Made by a program: the position numbers and the translations under genes. From Oxytricha trifallax (Eukaryota > Ciliophora > Spirotrichea > Sporadotrichida > Oxytrichidae): a stretch of 64,000 bases of DNA. Shown piece by piece: positions 13,081-24,419 of this stretch. The notes below the pieces were generated by a model, which saw only the letters and a list, made by a program, of their open reading frames with translations, did not search any database and had not been told where the DNA came from. How positions within the stretch are numbered: position 1 is the first letter of the stretch; each line of letters starts with the position of its first letter. Where the stretch lies: NCBI GenBank assembly GCA_000711775.1, contig ARYC01000316.1:95854-159853 (forward strand), written 5' to 3'.

Positions 13081-13084
13081 TATC

Positions 13085-13620
13085 AAACTTTTACTTCCCA
13101 ATTCTTGCTTGAAACAAAATACAGTGAAATTGATGTTTTTAATTCCTTAAATTAGCTCTTGATTTATATCACTTAAATAATCAAAGAAATGGTTCTGACT
13201 ATCCTCCCTGACTTTTAGCTAATGAATTACTTAACTATTTGGTATGATTCTATTTTTTTACATAATACCTAATAAAAGATATTGTTTCATTTTGACCAAA
13301 GTGCGCAGCAGTGTAGAAATTTAAAATGCTTTTCTAAGTTTTTATCCCTCATAACCAAATCCTAGAAAAAATTACAATTTTAAACTTATCACCTGCAAAA
13401 TACTTTTCCCCTTAAAAAATACATATCATTTAAGACTTGATTTTTATATTAACTTCAAATACCATTTAAATTGAAATAGTTATAATTGCAGATAAATTAA
13501 ATAAATATATAGAAGCCATTCCAAAATGATGAACCAATCCTAATAAAATACTATTTTTCTGTGAATCCTTGTATTATCAAACTAAAAGTTTTTAGAGTTC
13601 TATATCTTTATCATGTGATT
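13085..13620. other. AT-rich spacer
   Basis: Mixed AT-rich sequence between the TPR-like fragment and the foldback element. A minus-strand continuation of the TPR-like gene is possible in 13085-13330 but not convincing. Confidence 0.3.
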
Positions 13621-13623
13621 GAT

Positions 13624-14042
13624 TATTGTAGGAATACATTTGAAATGGGAATATTATAATTAATTAAATAAATATGATTAGAAATTAGTGGCAGTTAAAG
13701 TTGGCCAATTTAAACGATCTTGGGCTCATTCGATAGAGAATTTAAAATTAGCTGGACTTTATTATTGGCGGTACTATTTTATCTCATCCCTGGAGCGAGA
13801 TAACTTGACTTTAATGTGAGGGTATAATTTAATGAATTTAGAGGTGTTTAATTAAAGTCGAGTTATCTCGCTCCAGGGATGAGATAAAATAGTACCGCCA
13901 ATAGTAAAGTCCAGCTAATTTTAAATTCTCTATCGAATGAGCCCAAGATCGTTTAAATTGGCCAACTTTAACTGCCACTAATTTCTAATCATATTTATTT
14001 AATTAATTATAATATTCCCATTTCGAATGTATTCCTACAATA
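13624..14042. mobile_element. Foldback/MITE-like element with TA ends
   Basis: Near-perfect inverted repeat of about 190 bp per arm (13624-13815 and 13851-14042) around a loop of about 35 bp. The outer ends read TATTGTAGGAATACATT on the left and the complement of this on the right. A TA dinucleotide at each end would fit the TA target duplication of Tc1/mariner elements, leaving TTGTAGGAATACATT as the terminus. The arms are less AT-rich than the flanks and differ at only a few positions (for example TTTGA against TTCGA), so insertion or homogenisation is recent. It has no coding capacity; it would be a non-autonomous element moved by a transposase encoded elsewhere. Confidence 0.85.
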
Positions 14043-14044
14043 CA

Positions 14045-14870
14045 TGATATTCTATAAATTAAAACTTATTGATGAATATAAAACTTCTTATTATGACTTA
14101 AAACTACCACTATTATTTATGATTTACTACACATAGTAATAAAAGTCTACAAGTATAAGTTGGGATTAATCCTCCGTTTCGTTTTTATAACAATATGTTA
14201 TTCTTATCAAATAAAATTGTTGCATTGAGCATTTGCTAAACCTTTCTCAACTAGCGCCATGTATATAGATGCTACTTCTTAATATCTTTTCTAGTCAAAA
14301 GTCAAAGATTAGACAGATTTTTTTAATAAATAAACTCTAATAAATGTATATTATAATAGGATTAAGATATACTATACAAATATTAAAGAACAATAATCAT
14401 AAAATTTTTTTTTAATAAAAGTAATCAAGTATATTTAATTTATTTATATTTTCTATAGTAGTTAGCTATTAAATGAAAATAGATAAAAAATCAAATATTG
14501 TAAAATTAAATATTCATTAAATAAATTTATAAACATTAAGAATATATTGAATTTGAAATAAAATTGAATTTCTTAGAAACAATATAAAAGTTAGGGACCA
14601 TTTAAATTACAATATAAATTTGTTGATGAATATGAAACACAATATAAATAATGAGCAAAGGTCAAGAAATTTAACCATAATAAACTGTAAAATTATTACC
14701 AACAAGTAAGATTAATTAAATACTATTAAATAATAGATTTACCTTTTCTTCTTATCAAATTTTAAATAATTATTTATGTAATGTTTAAGTATGATTAATG
14801 TTCAAAACCATTTTGATATTAATTTCATATAAGAAACTATTATAAAGAATTAGATAGAATAATAAAATAC
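14045..14870. other. AT-rich interval, nothing called
   Basis: Very AT-rich DNA between the foldback element and the next coding block. No supportable gene, repeat or RNA was found. Confidence 0.4.
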
Positions 14871-14879
14871 TGAATTTAA

Positions 14880-15980
14880 TCGCAGACTTTTGAGAGCAGC
14901 TTATTAAGTTTATTTCTGATCTTATTTTAAATGAAAATGGTAGATATTCCAAGAATAGATATCAAAAAATTACTAATAAAGCCAAAGTTATAAGATCATC
15001 TCAAGAAAAGAAGATGAGTATGCAGTGAGTTTAGAATGAAAAGAAAGTCTGAAATGAATAAAAAACAACTTTTTATAAAATTTCTAAATATTTATATTCG
15101 ATCTTGTTTTTTATAAGGTTCATGAAGGCGAGAGCTCTAATGACATCTCGATGGAAAGAGAACTTTAAATTAAGCTCCCTTATAAGTTTCAACGCGAAAA
15201 TGCAAGTTAAAATGGAGTTCTTCCTTGCAATGCTCGACTATTCATAATTCAACCTTATTCAAAGCAACTTCATGAATAGAATTTTAATTCTTTTGTACTT
15301 GAGAATTTGGATTATCATATACAAAAATACTTTATCGATAGAAAAAAATCTTGAATGCCTCTTAGCCTTTAATGTTGTCAACTTAAATGTCTCAACCTCA
15401 GTTTATCTCAGAATTCAGAATCATAGAAAGATTTTCAGCTTTTTTGAATTTTTTTAAAACTATTGAAGCTAATCATCAAGCTGCTGAAAAAGCCCATGAT
15501 ATCTTATATGAATTATTTTGAGTATTGCTAAACTTTTCTTCTGATTAAATAGAATCAAGTGTTTTTAATAGATCACAGATCCTTAATATGAGATTCATGA
15601 CCTTTCAACCTACCTTTTAAAGATTACTTTTCATGATATCAAGTACTAAATAATAGTTTCCAAATTTTACACCAAACTCTCATGATTATAACTTATTTTA
15701 ATAGTAATATCACTTGTTAAAGTACAACATACTTTGAATAATATCGAATCTCTTTGTAGAAAGAAACATGATGCTATCTCTAAAAATTATTAACAAAACT
15801 TAACTGCTTGATTATTTGGGTGATCTTAATATTTAGCTGAATGGAAATAATAGAATTAAGAATATTTGAACATTAGTATGCTGCAATATCATTCGCTTCC
15901 AAGAAATCAAACATATGATCAGATTTAAGTTGATATAAGAGTACTTTTAACCCTAACAGAGAATTTAATTGGGGTTATTA
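14880..15980 (+). CDS. Unknown protein, several coding blocks
   Basis: Plus-strand coding blocks include ISDLILNENGRYSKNRYQK (near 14910), then after an AT-rich gap KVHEGESSNDISMERELQ, LPYKFQRENASQNGVLPC and FVLENLDYHIQKYFIDRK (15110-15350), AEKAHDILYELF (near 15490) and LLDYLGDLNIQLNGNNRIK (near 15810). They are balanced, charged sequences with the purine-rich strand as sense. The gap at about 15065-15115 may be an intron. No family was recognised. TAA/TAG serve as Gln in every block. Confidence 0.45.
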
Positions 15981-16429
15981 TATGTTTAAGAATTAAATTT
16001 TTAAATATAATTAACCATAATTGAAAGTTGTTTTTTTTTATTTAACGTAAGCATTTTAAATAAAATCTCCAATAAGTCAATATTAAAATTAATATGACTA
16101 ATTAATTAATGTTTTCAATACTCAATAAATATTATCTTTAAAAAATAATTAATAAAATTCACCTCTATACAAGAGAATCTAGAGAGTGAAGGAGCCTAAA
16201 GAAGGAAAAATTAGATGGCAACAGATATTATTAATTGTTTAATTGATATTCTTCAGTATGATACCTTTCACTTTGAGTAGATCATAATATTTGATATTAT
16301 ATACTTCCATATCACCTTAATATGGATTTTTAAAAAGTTAAACTAAATTAAAAGTTTTTAAAAATTCATAGAATATTTATTTTAAATGCAAAATATTTTT
16401 AAGCAAGAAATTTGAAACTATTAAACAAG

Positions 16430-16710
16430 GTTGTAAGCTTTTCGGACAATTAATGTCATAAACAAAAGTTGAAGTGCTATTTATATGTGAAATTCCCCGA
16501 TATTTACAAGTTTATAGTTTAATACATTTTAAGCATTTATCTGAGTCTAAATGGTTAGAACTTCACAGAGGTCATTACAGAAATAACAATGAGAAAGATT
16601 ATTTTAAAAGAAGTTTTGTGGGGTTTGCTAAATGCAACTGCATTATCAACATTCATTTAGAAAACCTTTTGTAAGATATTTATCTGAAAGTGAATTGAAG
16701 ATAGGTAAGA
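16430..16710 (+). CDS. Unknown small coding block
   Basis: Reads KLFGQLMSQTKVEVLFICEI, then a basic stretch with WLELHRGHYRNNNEKDYFKR and GFAKCNCIINIHLENLL. It is fairly hydrophilic, with several Cys and His, and free of TGA for about 70 codons. It lies 340 bases before the DNA-ligase region and could be an upstream exon of that gene, but I could not match it to the ligase DNA-binding domain. Confidence 0.4.
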
Positions 16711-17052
16711 ATGCGAGCGAAAAATAAAATAATATTTTTTCTGAATCTATGTATTTTCAGACTAATTTAGTTTAAAATTGCACAAAAACCTAAATTAGGC
16801 AATTAATATATAGAGATATATTACTGATATTAATCAGATGTAGAGTCTAATTAAATGGAAAAAGCCTTTTTAAAAAATAATTAAGAAATCGTTGGAAGAT
16901 AATTGGAGTCGATAGGAAAACAGGTTTGTAACGAGAGGCTTTTATTCGAGATTTCTTTTAAGTATCTGGTGGTTCTAACTTCTTTTATAGATAATTTTGA
17001 TTGTCAAATCATTATTTGATGTAATTTAATTTAAATCTTTGAGCTGTACATA

Positions 17053-17440
17053 ATGGTTTAAGACTTGAATGACATGCATTTTACTAACAATTATATACTT
17101 TAAGACGATATTTTATAACAGCAATATCAAAATGACATTAATATCTATGACGATTAGAGAGCGCCACACTAGCAAGGAGAATATAATGAACAGATAAATT
17201 ATGAATTTGGGCCTAAGTATGGCGGAGAGCAATATGCTATGGCCTTTTTTTATGAGCATGATTAACGGATTCAATATCTAAAAGAAATTAAATGATAGAT
17301 AGATAAATCAGTTTTATGTATAATATATGCAGTATTCAACACAAATCAAACTTAAAATATGTCAAAATAACAATAGTTTTAGAAGTATCTTTGTAATAAT
17401 TATTCATTTTACTTATTGTAATAATTTGAATTTAGCATTC
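17053..17440 (+). CDS. Acidic Gln/Asn/Tyr-rich block before the ligase
   Basis: Begins at an ATG (MVQDLNDMHFTNNYILQDD) and is acidic and rich in Gln, Asn and Tyr (FGPKYGGEQYAMAFFYEHD) up to a TGA at about 17292, giving some 80 codons. If TGA is read as Trp it continues towards the ligase. The tract may be a small independent gene ending at that TGA or the poorly conserved N-terminal part of the ligase gene. Only the first 80 codons look clearly coding. Confidence 0.45.
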
Positions 17441-17484
17441 ATATTAAGCATTCTCTAATAAAATATTTACTTTTGAAATATATA

Positions 17485-19045
17485 AATTTAGATGTTACTT
17501 TGAGGCCTATGTTAGGAAGACCTGACAAACATTTTGAATAAGTTTTGAAATTAACTTAATTATTCCTCAAAAAATAAAACGATTACTTTATAGCAATCCA
17601 ATTATTTTTATTTATAAATATTATGATGAATTTATTTTTCTAATCTTACTATTTGAGTATAAATACGAAGGAGAAAGAACCTAGATTCATTTCGATGTGC
17701 AAAAAGTGATGATGCACAGAACAAATTTCGAGACCTAAAATTAGAAATTTAGAAGATTATATGATCTCCTAACAATATATTTTTTAGAGGAAAAGTCAAA
17801 GTAACATAGATAGATGCATATTAGACGGGGAAGTTGTCTATACAGACAATAAAACTAACAAGTACTTGCCCTTTTAAAACATCTTATACACTTTATAAAT
17901 GAAAATTGAGAATCTCTAGCGTAAATTTAAGTATTAATTATTAATTTACTACTATTATTTTAATTGAAAAACATGGAATTCTAAATTATTAAATTGAAGT
18001 TGATCAGTATTAGAAAATATTTACACAACTTTGTGTTGTTCTATTTATTTGATGTATTTCCTTTGAATAAAAAAGATTGTATAAGTGAGAACATTCTAGC
18101 AAGAAAAGAAATTCTTAAGGAGACTTTCAGTGACTAGCCTAATTTAATATTACTCGGATAATATCATGTTTTAAGTCTAGATGAACCTCTTCTTGAAAGA
18201 TAATAATATATTATTCAACCTCCAAAGTAAAAGAAGTCAAAATTCAACAAAACAAACTAGAGTAAACATAAAAGAATTATAATAAAACTAACAATTATAT
18301 AAAAAAATCCACATTTACTAATAATTATGCTAAAAGTTAACGAATTATTGATTTAATCGCTAAATTATAACTAAGAGGGCTTAATTTTCTACCAACAATA
18401 ATATATATCAAGACAGTTCGGGTAAAAATGTCATTGTAGTGAGTTAAATTTAAAAACAAACTGAATCACAATAAAGGGGTGATGTGAGATACTCTAGATT
18501 CAATTCAAATTAGAGCATTTTATGGTCTTGGTTAAAGGACAGAGACATTTGGGACATTGTTTAAATATTTCTAAATATTATTATTAAAATCATTTTTATT
18601 CATTATATTTACAATAAAAATGATGAGCATATCTAATTGGGGCATGCTATAGAGAATACAGAAATATCAAATCAGTTTGCAAATTAGATACAGTATTAAA
18701 AGATGGTTACTTAAAGTTATTTTAAGAAAAAAAGTGAACCCCTCTAGATGGGAAAGAAAAATCCTTCTTCCCTTATATTGAGTTCCATTGTAAAACCTGA
18801 CTATTGGATTAATCCTAAATATTTTTGGGAACTGATTATGTTTGATTTATAATTTAAACACTAAAATTGAATTATCAATTTTCATTGCTATTTCTTTTTA
18901 ATTCTTATAATAATTCTTATTGAATAAAATATATAAAATTGGGAGAGGCACTTTGAAAGATATGAACGATATGATATTGTTGGTTTATCTTTCACGTTCC
19001 CTAAATTTATTCATAAAAGACTACACAAGGAAATTAAGTTAGAAA
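17485..19045 (+). pseudogene. LIG1: ATP-dependent DNA ligase I, degraded
   Basis: Ligase landmarks occur in order. VTLRPMLGRPDKHFEQVLKL (17491) matches the IPLKPMLAHP linker before the adenylation domain. Motif I, EYKYEGERTQIHFD, has its nucleotidyl-lysine codon at 17661. Motif III is ILDGEVVYTD (17817). The IIIa region is FVLFYLFDVFPLN (18030). The OB-fold end includes KPDYWINPKYFWEL (18790) and VGLSFTFPKF (near 18977). This enzyme seals nicks in replication and repair through an AMP-lysine intermediate. Frames change between motifs I and III and again later, and intron-like gaps occur. Motif I has Glu where the family has an invariant Asp (KxDG), and motif IV (EGLMVK) is not intact near 18430. 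These losses argue for a pseudogene; introns or assembly indels could explain some frame changes. Confidence 0.85.
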
Positions 19046-19339
19046 TTATAAAAGACAAAAATAATAATTTTGTAATTATTTGCATATAAATTAATAAAAT
19101 TCAAATAAATTTTGATTAATTTATAAAAAATAAATAAGAATCATTTTTATGTTAAAGAGATAGGTAGGGAAGTCCGGAAAATACTGAGAATGTTTAAAAT
19201 GTACATTAAATTTATGCATAAAATAAAAGTTAATAATTCTAAATGAATATTTAAGCTCATAAACCAAATTATATATAATAAATTTTGTATTCTTTTCATT
19301 CTAATAATTTAGTATTATTTCTATTATAATTGAAACAAA

Positions 19340-20250
19340 TTCAAATATTTCTTGCTGAGATAGAAATGATCTTAAATACCATTGTAAGAAAGTATAAGTA
19401 TAAAAATTAAGAAATTAAATGTTTTGTTTGAATTAATAATATTAATTCCAGCCATCCATACATAGCTAATACAACTATAATTTTAAACATTGACATTTTT
19501 GCTATTTATGAGATAGCTGATCACTATAAAAACTATCTAAGAACTATTAATTTTCTTGATTTTTTACTTAAATCTAGTTTAGCGCAAAAATAAATACTTT
19601 TAAGTGTAATTTAGCATTAATTAAGGAAATTTTTTCCTATTGTATTAATTTATCATAATTTCTTAGTTAGTTAGTCATATATTTTTATAAAAACTATGAG
19701 TTTATAAAGAAATTAAATAAAAATACATTATCATCTAGTAAATATTGCTTTGAGATCAATTAAATAAATTAAAATAAAAATTGAATTTGTAAAACATTCG
19801 AATTCTCGTATTTTAAAGAGTCAACTAAATTCTCAATAGAACTTCATGCTAAAAGTATGGCTTCTTCAAGTCATAGTTATTATTGCTAAAAATCACTTAT
19901 AAGTTATTGAGAATTATTATCGAGATTAATAAAGTAAACCTTTGTGATTTATGAATAATGCCTTCCTGATAAATTCATTGATTGTAATTAATGCTAAGGG
20001 AGTGATAGAACCAGAGGATTGAGTGCCCGTAAAGAAAATTTAAGTTATTGACATTACTCCGACTGCAAAATCAAAGGATTAGAATGTTTACAAATCTGAA
20101 GATGGAGTCGGTATTAGATACAAAAAGCTATCGTAATTTTGTATAACTTCTCAAAGCTAATATTTATGAATAGAGACTTGATCTATATTCGCTTCTCATA
20201 TTGGCTTCTCATCTCACATTTTTTGAATCAGTCTTTACAAAGAAATATTT
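19340..20250 (+). CDS. Unknown protein, coding blocks
   Basis: The first block (about 19345-19610) reads FLAEIEMILNTIVRKYKYKN and SHPYIANTTIILNIDIFAIY in one frame with a single TGA, at a plausible Trp (CFVWINN). Further on are FSYFKESTKFSIELHAKSM (about 19805) and, more convincing, INAKGVIEPEDWVPVKKIQV followed by SEDGVGIRYKK (about 19985-20125). These lie downstream of the ligase pseudogene on the same strand but are not recognisable ligase sequence. No family was recognised. Confidence 0.45.
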
Positions 20251-20524
20251 TCTTAATATACTTTAATTAAGCAATCGAAAGCGAGTAGCTAAATTATGAT
20301 TAATACATATTTAGAAGCGAATTATTGCCGTAGTAAATCTTCAATTCAGTAAGTATTTAAGTAAATTAAACTATTTTTTTGTTGGTAATTATAAATATAT
20401 GGCACTCTCAAGGAGTAGAATCATAAATTCAAATTTTCAGGGAAATAACTTCAATACTTAAAAGTATGAGTAACATTCAAATAATTACTGTTCACATGAT
20501 ATGCTTCAATCACATAAAATAAAT

Positions 20525-21150
20525 CTAAAATTATGTCTAAATTATTCATTCCAAGTCACCAACTTGAGATTAGGGTTGAATCTTCTAATCAGTTTAATCA
20601 TTTAGTGAGTTTAATTTTTAGGTGGAAGCTTGCTGTTCTATTACTGGAGATATTCCCAATTCATAATCAATTACTACTACTGTTTTATAATATTGCTGTT
20701 GAATTTAAGGTTGTATCAATTGTGGTTATTAGAATTGATGTTGCTACTGAAGTATATCGAAAAAAGTCAGCTGCTATAAGGTGATATGATGCAATTATTA
20801 AAGAAATGCAAAAAGATTAAAATAATTTTTTATAAATTGGAGGGAGATTGGCAGGAGCTATTGCTAAATTATGACCATAGTTTTATGCAAAACCTAGGCC
20901 AATAGTGTTATTGAATAGAGAGAAGCTGATTAATTTAATTAAAATTAGATATTTGTAATTTTCTATTGCTATTACTACTACACTAATTGCTACTAATAGG
21001 GATTTATTCCCATACTTTTGAAGTTGGTAACTTTGGATCTGTTGATTGGCTGCAAGGGACAGTTAAACCAGGAGGAGTTAAGAAAATTCATCTTATACTA
21101 CAGGTGCCTTTGAATCACCGCTTGCTGTGAAGATCTATTTTAGTTATCAT
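20525..21150 (-). CDS. Unknown protein with NLAIAPANLPPIY segment
   Basis: The minus strand gives a long, nearly TGA-free frame: SQLLLVQLSLAANQQIQSYQ, a hydrophobic stretch LLVAISVVVIAI, then GFAQNYGHNLAIAPANLPP and SYHLIAADFFSIYFSSN, a run of Gln codons (TAG TAG TAG TAA) and a basic tail. The Ala/Pro-rich segment in such AT-rich DNA is unlikely to be random. A membrane or globular domain is possible; no family was recognised. On the plus strand an 83-codon frame without any TAA, TAG or TGA (20533-20784) overlaps; I treat it as a shadow because the A-rich strand is minus, as for its neighbours. Confidence 0.45.
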
Positions 21151-21559
21151 AAAATGTTAAAATATGATTAGAGAGTTGAAAGTTATGTTCTACTGTTCTT
21201 GATGTTAAGAGATTTTCTATAGCTAATTGTAAAAGGCTCACTATCACCAATTAAACTTCTACTTAATAAATTTGTTTTAAATGCTAAAAAATAGAAATTT
21301 TGTTGGTATATAATAATATATTGCTAGGGATTATATTTAATTGACATAGAGACATTTAGTATATTTAATTTACATCAGTTATTTTTTCATATTAAATAAA
21401 TTTAATATTAATAATTTTGATAATTTTTCTATAATAATATGTAATATATTATAGCTTTAATTTTGTTCCTCTTCATTTTCTTCCTCTTATACATATTAAT
21501 CCTCATTTAAACTGGTTTAAACAATCAGACTTAATCTCATTTGTTGTTATTTATAATTT

Positions 21560-21930
21560 TAAAATTGCTTTGCCTCATAAATATTTTGTATTGTAGCCCC
21601 AAACAAGGGCTTGAGAACAAAAAACTCGCTCTTTTAATGTTTCATTAAAACCTGTTTTCGATTGTGTGCCTTATTTTGATTTCCCAAATCTCGTCTAGTT
21701 TTGGGGTCCATTCTGCAACAGATTATTCAATTATTAAGGCTAAGAAGTTCTTTGATTATTCTAGGAATAGTGATCATCGTAATCATCTATCGGTTTACTT
21801 TAATCCTTTTCATAATCTTGAGACTCTGGAGATTCATCTTCCTTTAAATTATTATGGCTTTATTAATTTTAGTGGTTTGCCCAGATTGACTGTCAAAATA
21901 TGTTTAGTGGGGTAAATGATAATATGCTCT
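21560..21930 (-). CDS. Coding block, unknown
   Basis: The minus strand reads QSVAEWTPKLDEIWEIKIRH followed by a basic stretch, in DNA less AT-rich than its surroundings. It lies between the Gln-rich block below and the coiled-coil block above and may be an exon of the same minus-strand gene. The plus strand also carries an 83-codon frame (21664-21915) without conventional stops, so the strand is not certain. Confidence 0.35.
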
Positions 21931-21989
21931 TCCCTATAGGCGTGGGACTATCAAAAAAATAAAATAAATTTAACAAATAAGATTTCCCA

Positions 21990-24000
21990 AAAGTGATTGT
22001 CTAGATTACTACTAACCAGAATCATTAGGTATTTTTTAAGTTTCAAAGAATGGTCTCAAATCGTCTCTACCTAACTATCCAACTGTCTTTTTTCAATAAC
22101 TTTTTCCAAAGACTTTTTCAAAAATTATTTAGCAATCTCTCTTCTTATCCGTTTTCCTCACCTTGTAATTTTTTCCCTGTTGACGATTCTAACATCTGAA
22201 TGTTCCCCTAAATATCTTAAAATGCCTCATCTTTTAAGTGCTATGATTGGTCATTAGATACAGACTTTTAATATTTAAAAAAAATAATTTCTCACTTGTG
22301 AAATTTGATCCTAGCTCATGTGTTCTTTAAATTTACTTCAATTAAAGAATCAACTTTTTATTGTTAAGAGAGCTCAGTTCCTTGAATTTCTGCCTTTAAA
22401 TAATCATTAGAGCCTCATTTATAAACTTATTTCCTCTAAAAATATTTTTGAATTAACCTTCATTTTAACCCTCTTCTTATTAGAGTTCGCTTTATCTTGG
22501 TGCTCTTCTTTTGATTATTGTCTCTTGTTGCAAGAAAATTCTTTTTATTGATAGTCTTCCTCATTAAAACCCCTAAATAAAATAATTCTGGCTTGAGTTA
22601 TATATTTTTTAGTAAATTTCAATTAAAGACTTTAGCTTTTATAATTTTATGTTATGAATATTAAAAACTTAAAACAAACCATAATTAGTTTTGGACAGTA
22701 TTGAATTTTTCTTAATATTGGTAGGGCTAATAGTATCCTTCTCTTCCAACTATTGTAGAATTTGGTTAATGAAACAAGCTATTAGGCATGTTATAAGCTC
22801 TAAGGCTTTAAGATAGATTATCTTTAGATTCAATTATTCTTTACGCCTATAAATGTCCTCTCCATCCATAGGACTTATAATTATTAAATTCAGCAGTCCC
22901 CTCTCCTTATGTTTATTGGGTTTGTTATTGCATTATTCTATAATCCCTTGATTGATACTAAGGTTAAAGTTAGTAAATTAAAGGTTTTTGCTTTGTCTTA
23001 TCAATTGAGATAGTTTTTTAATGACTTTTAATTCTTCATGGCTCTATTCTAAAGTAAAAGGATTCCTCCTAAAGTTTTCCTTTGTTCTTTTGAAGATTAA
23101 TTAAGTTCATGATCAAAATTAATTAAGTAAATGTAAAATTTACTCATCTATCTAGTAAGGGCTGAGTTCTTAAAATTTATCTTTTTGATTATCATTTAGA
23201 GCGCCTAAATAATAAAGTTCTTGCTTGAAATTCTAATCCCCCTTAAGTTCATCTCCTTTTTGCTTTTGCAGTTAACTAACTCATAATTAAATAAAACATT
23301 TGTTTCATGTTATGAAAGTACATTCTCTTTCAAGATTAATGCATTGATTAACAGCGAGTCAGAAGCCTATTCAGTATTCTATGTCCTTTATTCTGGCTTG
23401 TTTTGGTTAACTCTTTCACTTTCTTCATTCTTTAAAGCTCTTTCTCAGCTTGCTTTCCAATTTCTTTTGCAACCTCAATCTTTGCTCAAGTTCTTACTGC
23501 TCTTTGATTTTGTATGAGGTCTATCTTTATTGTTTTTATACTCAATCTTATAATTTATGTGGCTTTGAAGTTTAAGGTTAGGATTATTGTTAAGGAGTTT
23601 TAGATTAATTCTTGGTCTTATTCATGAGATGACGCATCTGACTTGATTCTCTCAGCTTTTTCCTTTTTTAACATCTTTAACTGCAGCTTAAAAATAATTT
23701 GAAGTAAATGCAAAACTTTATTTTCTTTGGTTAATCAACAACTGTTATTTACATAATTTACTTAAATCTAGGCAGATTCCTGTTTAGATTATTTTTTTTA
23801 TTGGAAATTTTTCTTCTCAATTTGTTATTGATATATCTTTTCTTCTAAGTTTTCCTTGCTTGTGTTTTTAGCCTCCTTGGTTTCTGCTATCCTCTACTTT
23901 TGTTAACTAATCTGAGTCAAAATTGAAAATAGCAAAGTCTATTAAGATTTAGTTTTTCTAATAACTTTTCTGTTTCTGCTATGAATCAAAAAGGACTGAT
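21990..24000 (-). CDS. Gln/Lys/Glu-rich coiled-coil protein
   Basis: About 2 kb with strong T-richness on the plus strand, so the minus strand is purine-rich and reads as a coiled-coil protein. Blocks from the N-terminal side: TKEAKNTSKENLEEKIYQQQ, KLQLKMLKKEKAERIKSDAS, KEQQELEQRLRLQKKLESKL, GDELKGDQNFKQELYYL, a segment with ISPMDGEDIYRRKEQLNLK, then QETIIKRRAPRQSELQQEEG and GNIQMLESSTGKKLQGEENG. Heptad-like spacing of Leu with Glu/Lys is evident. Gln is largely TAA/TAG. A frame of nearly 290 codons (about 23530-22670) is uninterrupted if TGA is Trp. Such proteins in ciliates are often cytoskeletal or basal-body components, but no specific family can be named. The start may lie near 24000. 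Confidence 0.6.
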
Positions 24001-24419
24001 AATATATTTAATAATTTAAGAATAATTTTATTTTAAAAGTTTCGAATAAAGTTATGTATACAAAATATGTAGTGTCATAAAATAAAAAAATTTCACCCCT
24101 CCATTAAGAATCATTACTTTAATAAAAGATTGTTATAGGTTATTCTTGTTCTTCGTATCTTATTTATTCAATATACTTATTTGCTGCCATTCTTTGTTAG
24201 TACATAATCCTTTACTCTTCTATTTTTCTCAACATCAATACTTTTTTTTAAATTATTAATAGTAAAATAATATGACAAGCCGTCTCAGAGAATTTTATTA
24301 TATTTATTATTATTGTATTAATTTTAAACAGTAATCAAGATATTATAAATTGACTTTTGAATAAAATGAAAGAATATTATCAAAGAATGCTCTTTTAAAC
24401 AGGAAAATTTCTTCGTTTT

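Noticed and set aside
20998-21260. Plus-strand reading resembling an H-type lectin (FEVGNFGSVDWLQGTVKPGG then TTGAFESPLAVKIYFSYHKM)
   Set aside because: Attractive, but it needs a frame change in the middle and conflicts with a longer, nearly TGA-free minus-strand frame (NLAIAPANLPPIY) that shares strand and skew with its neighbours.
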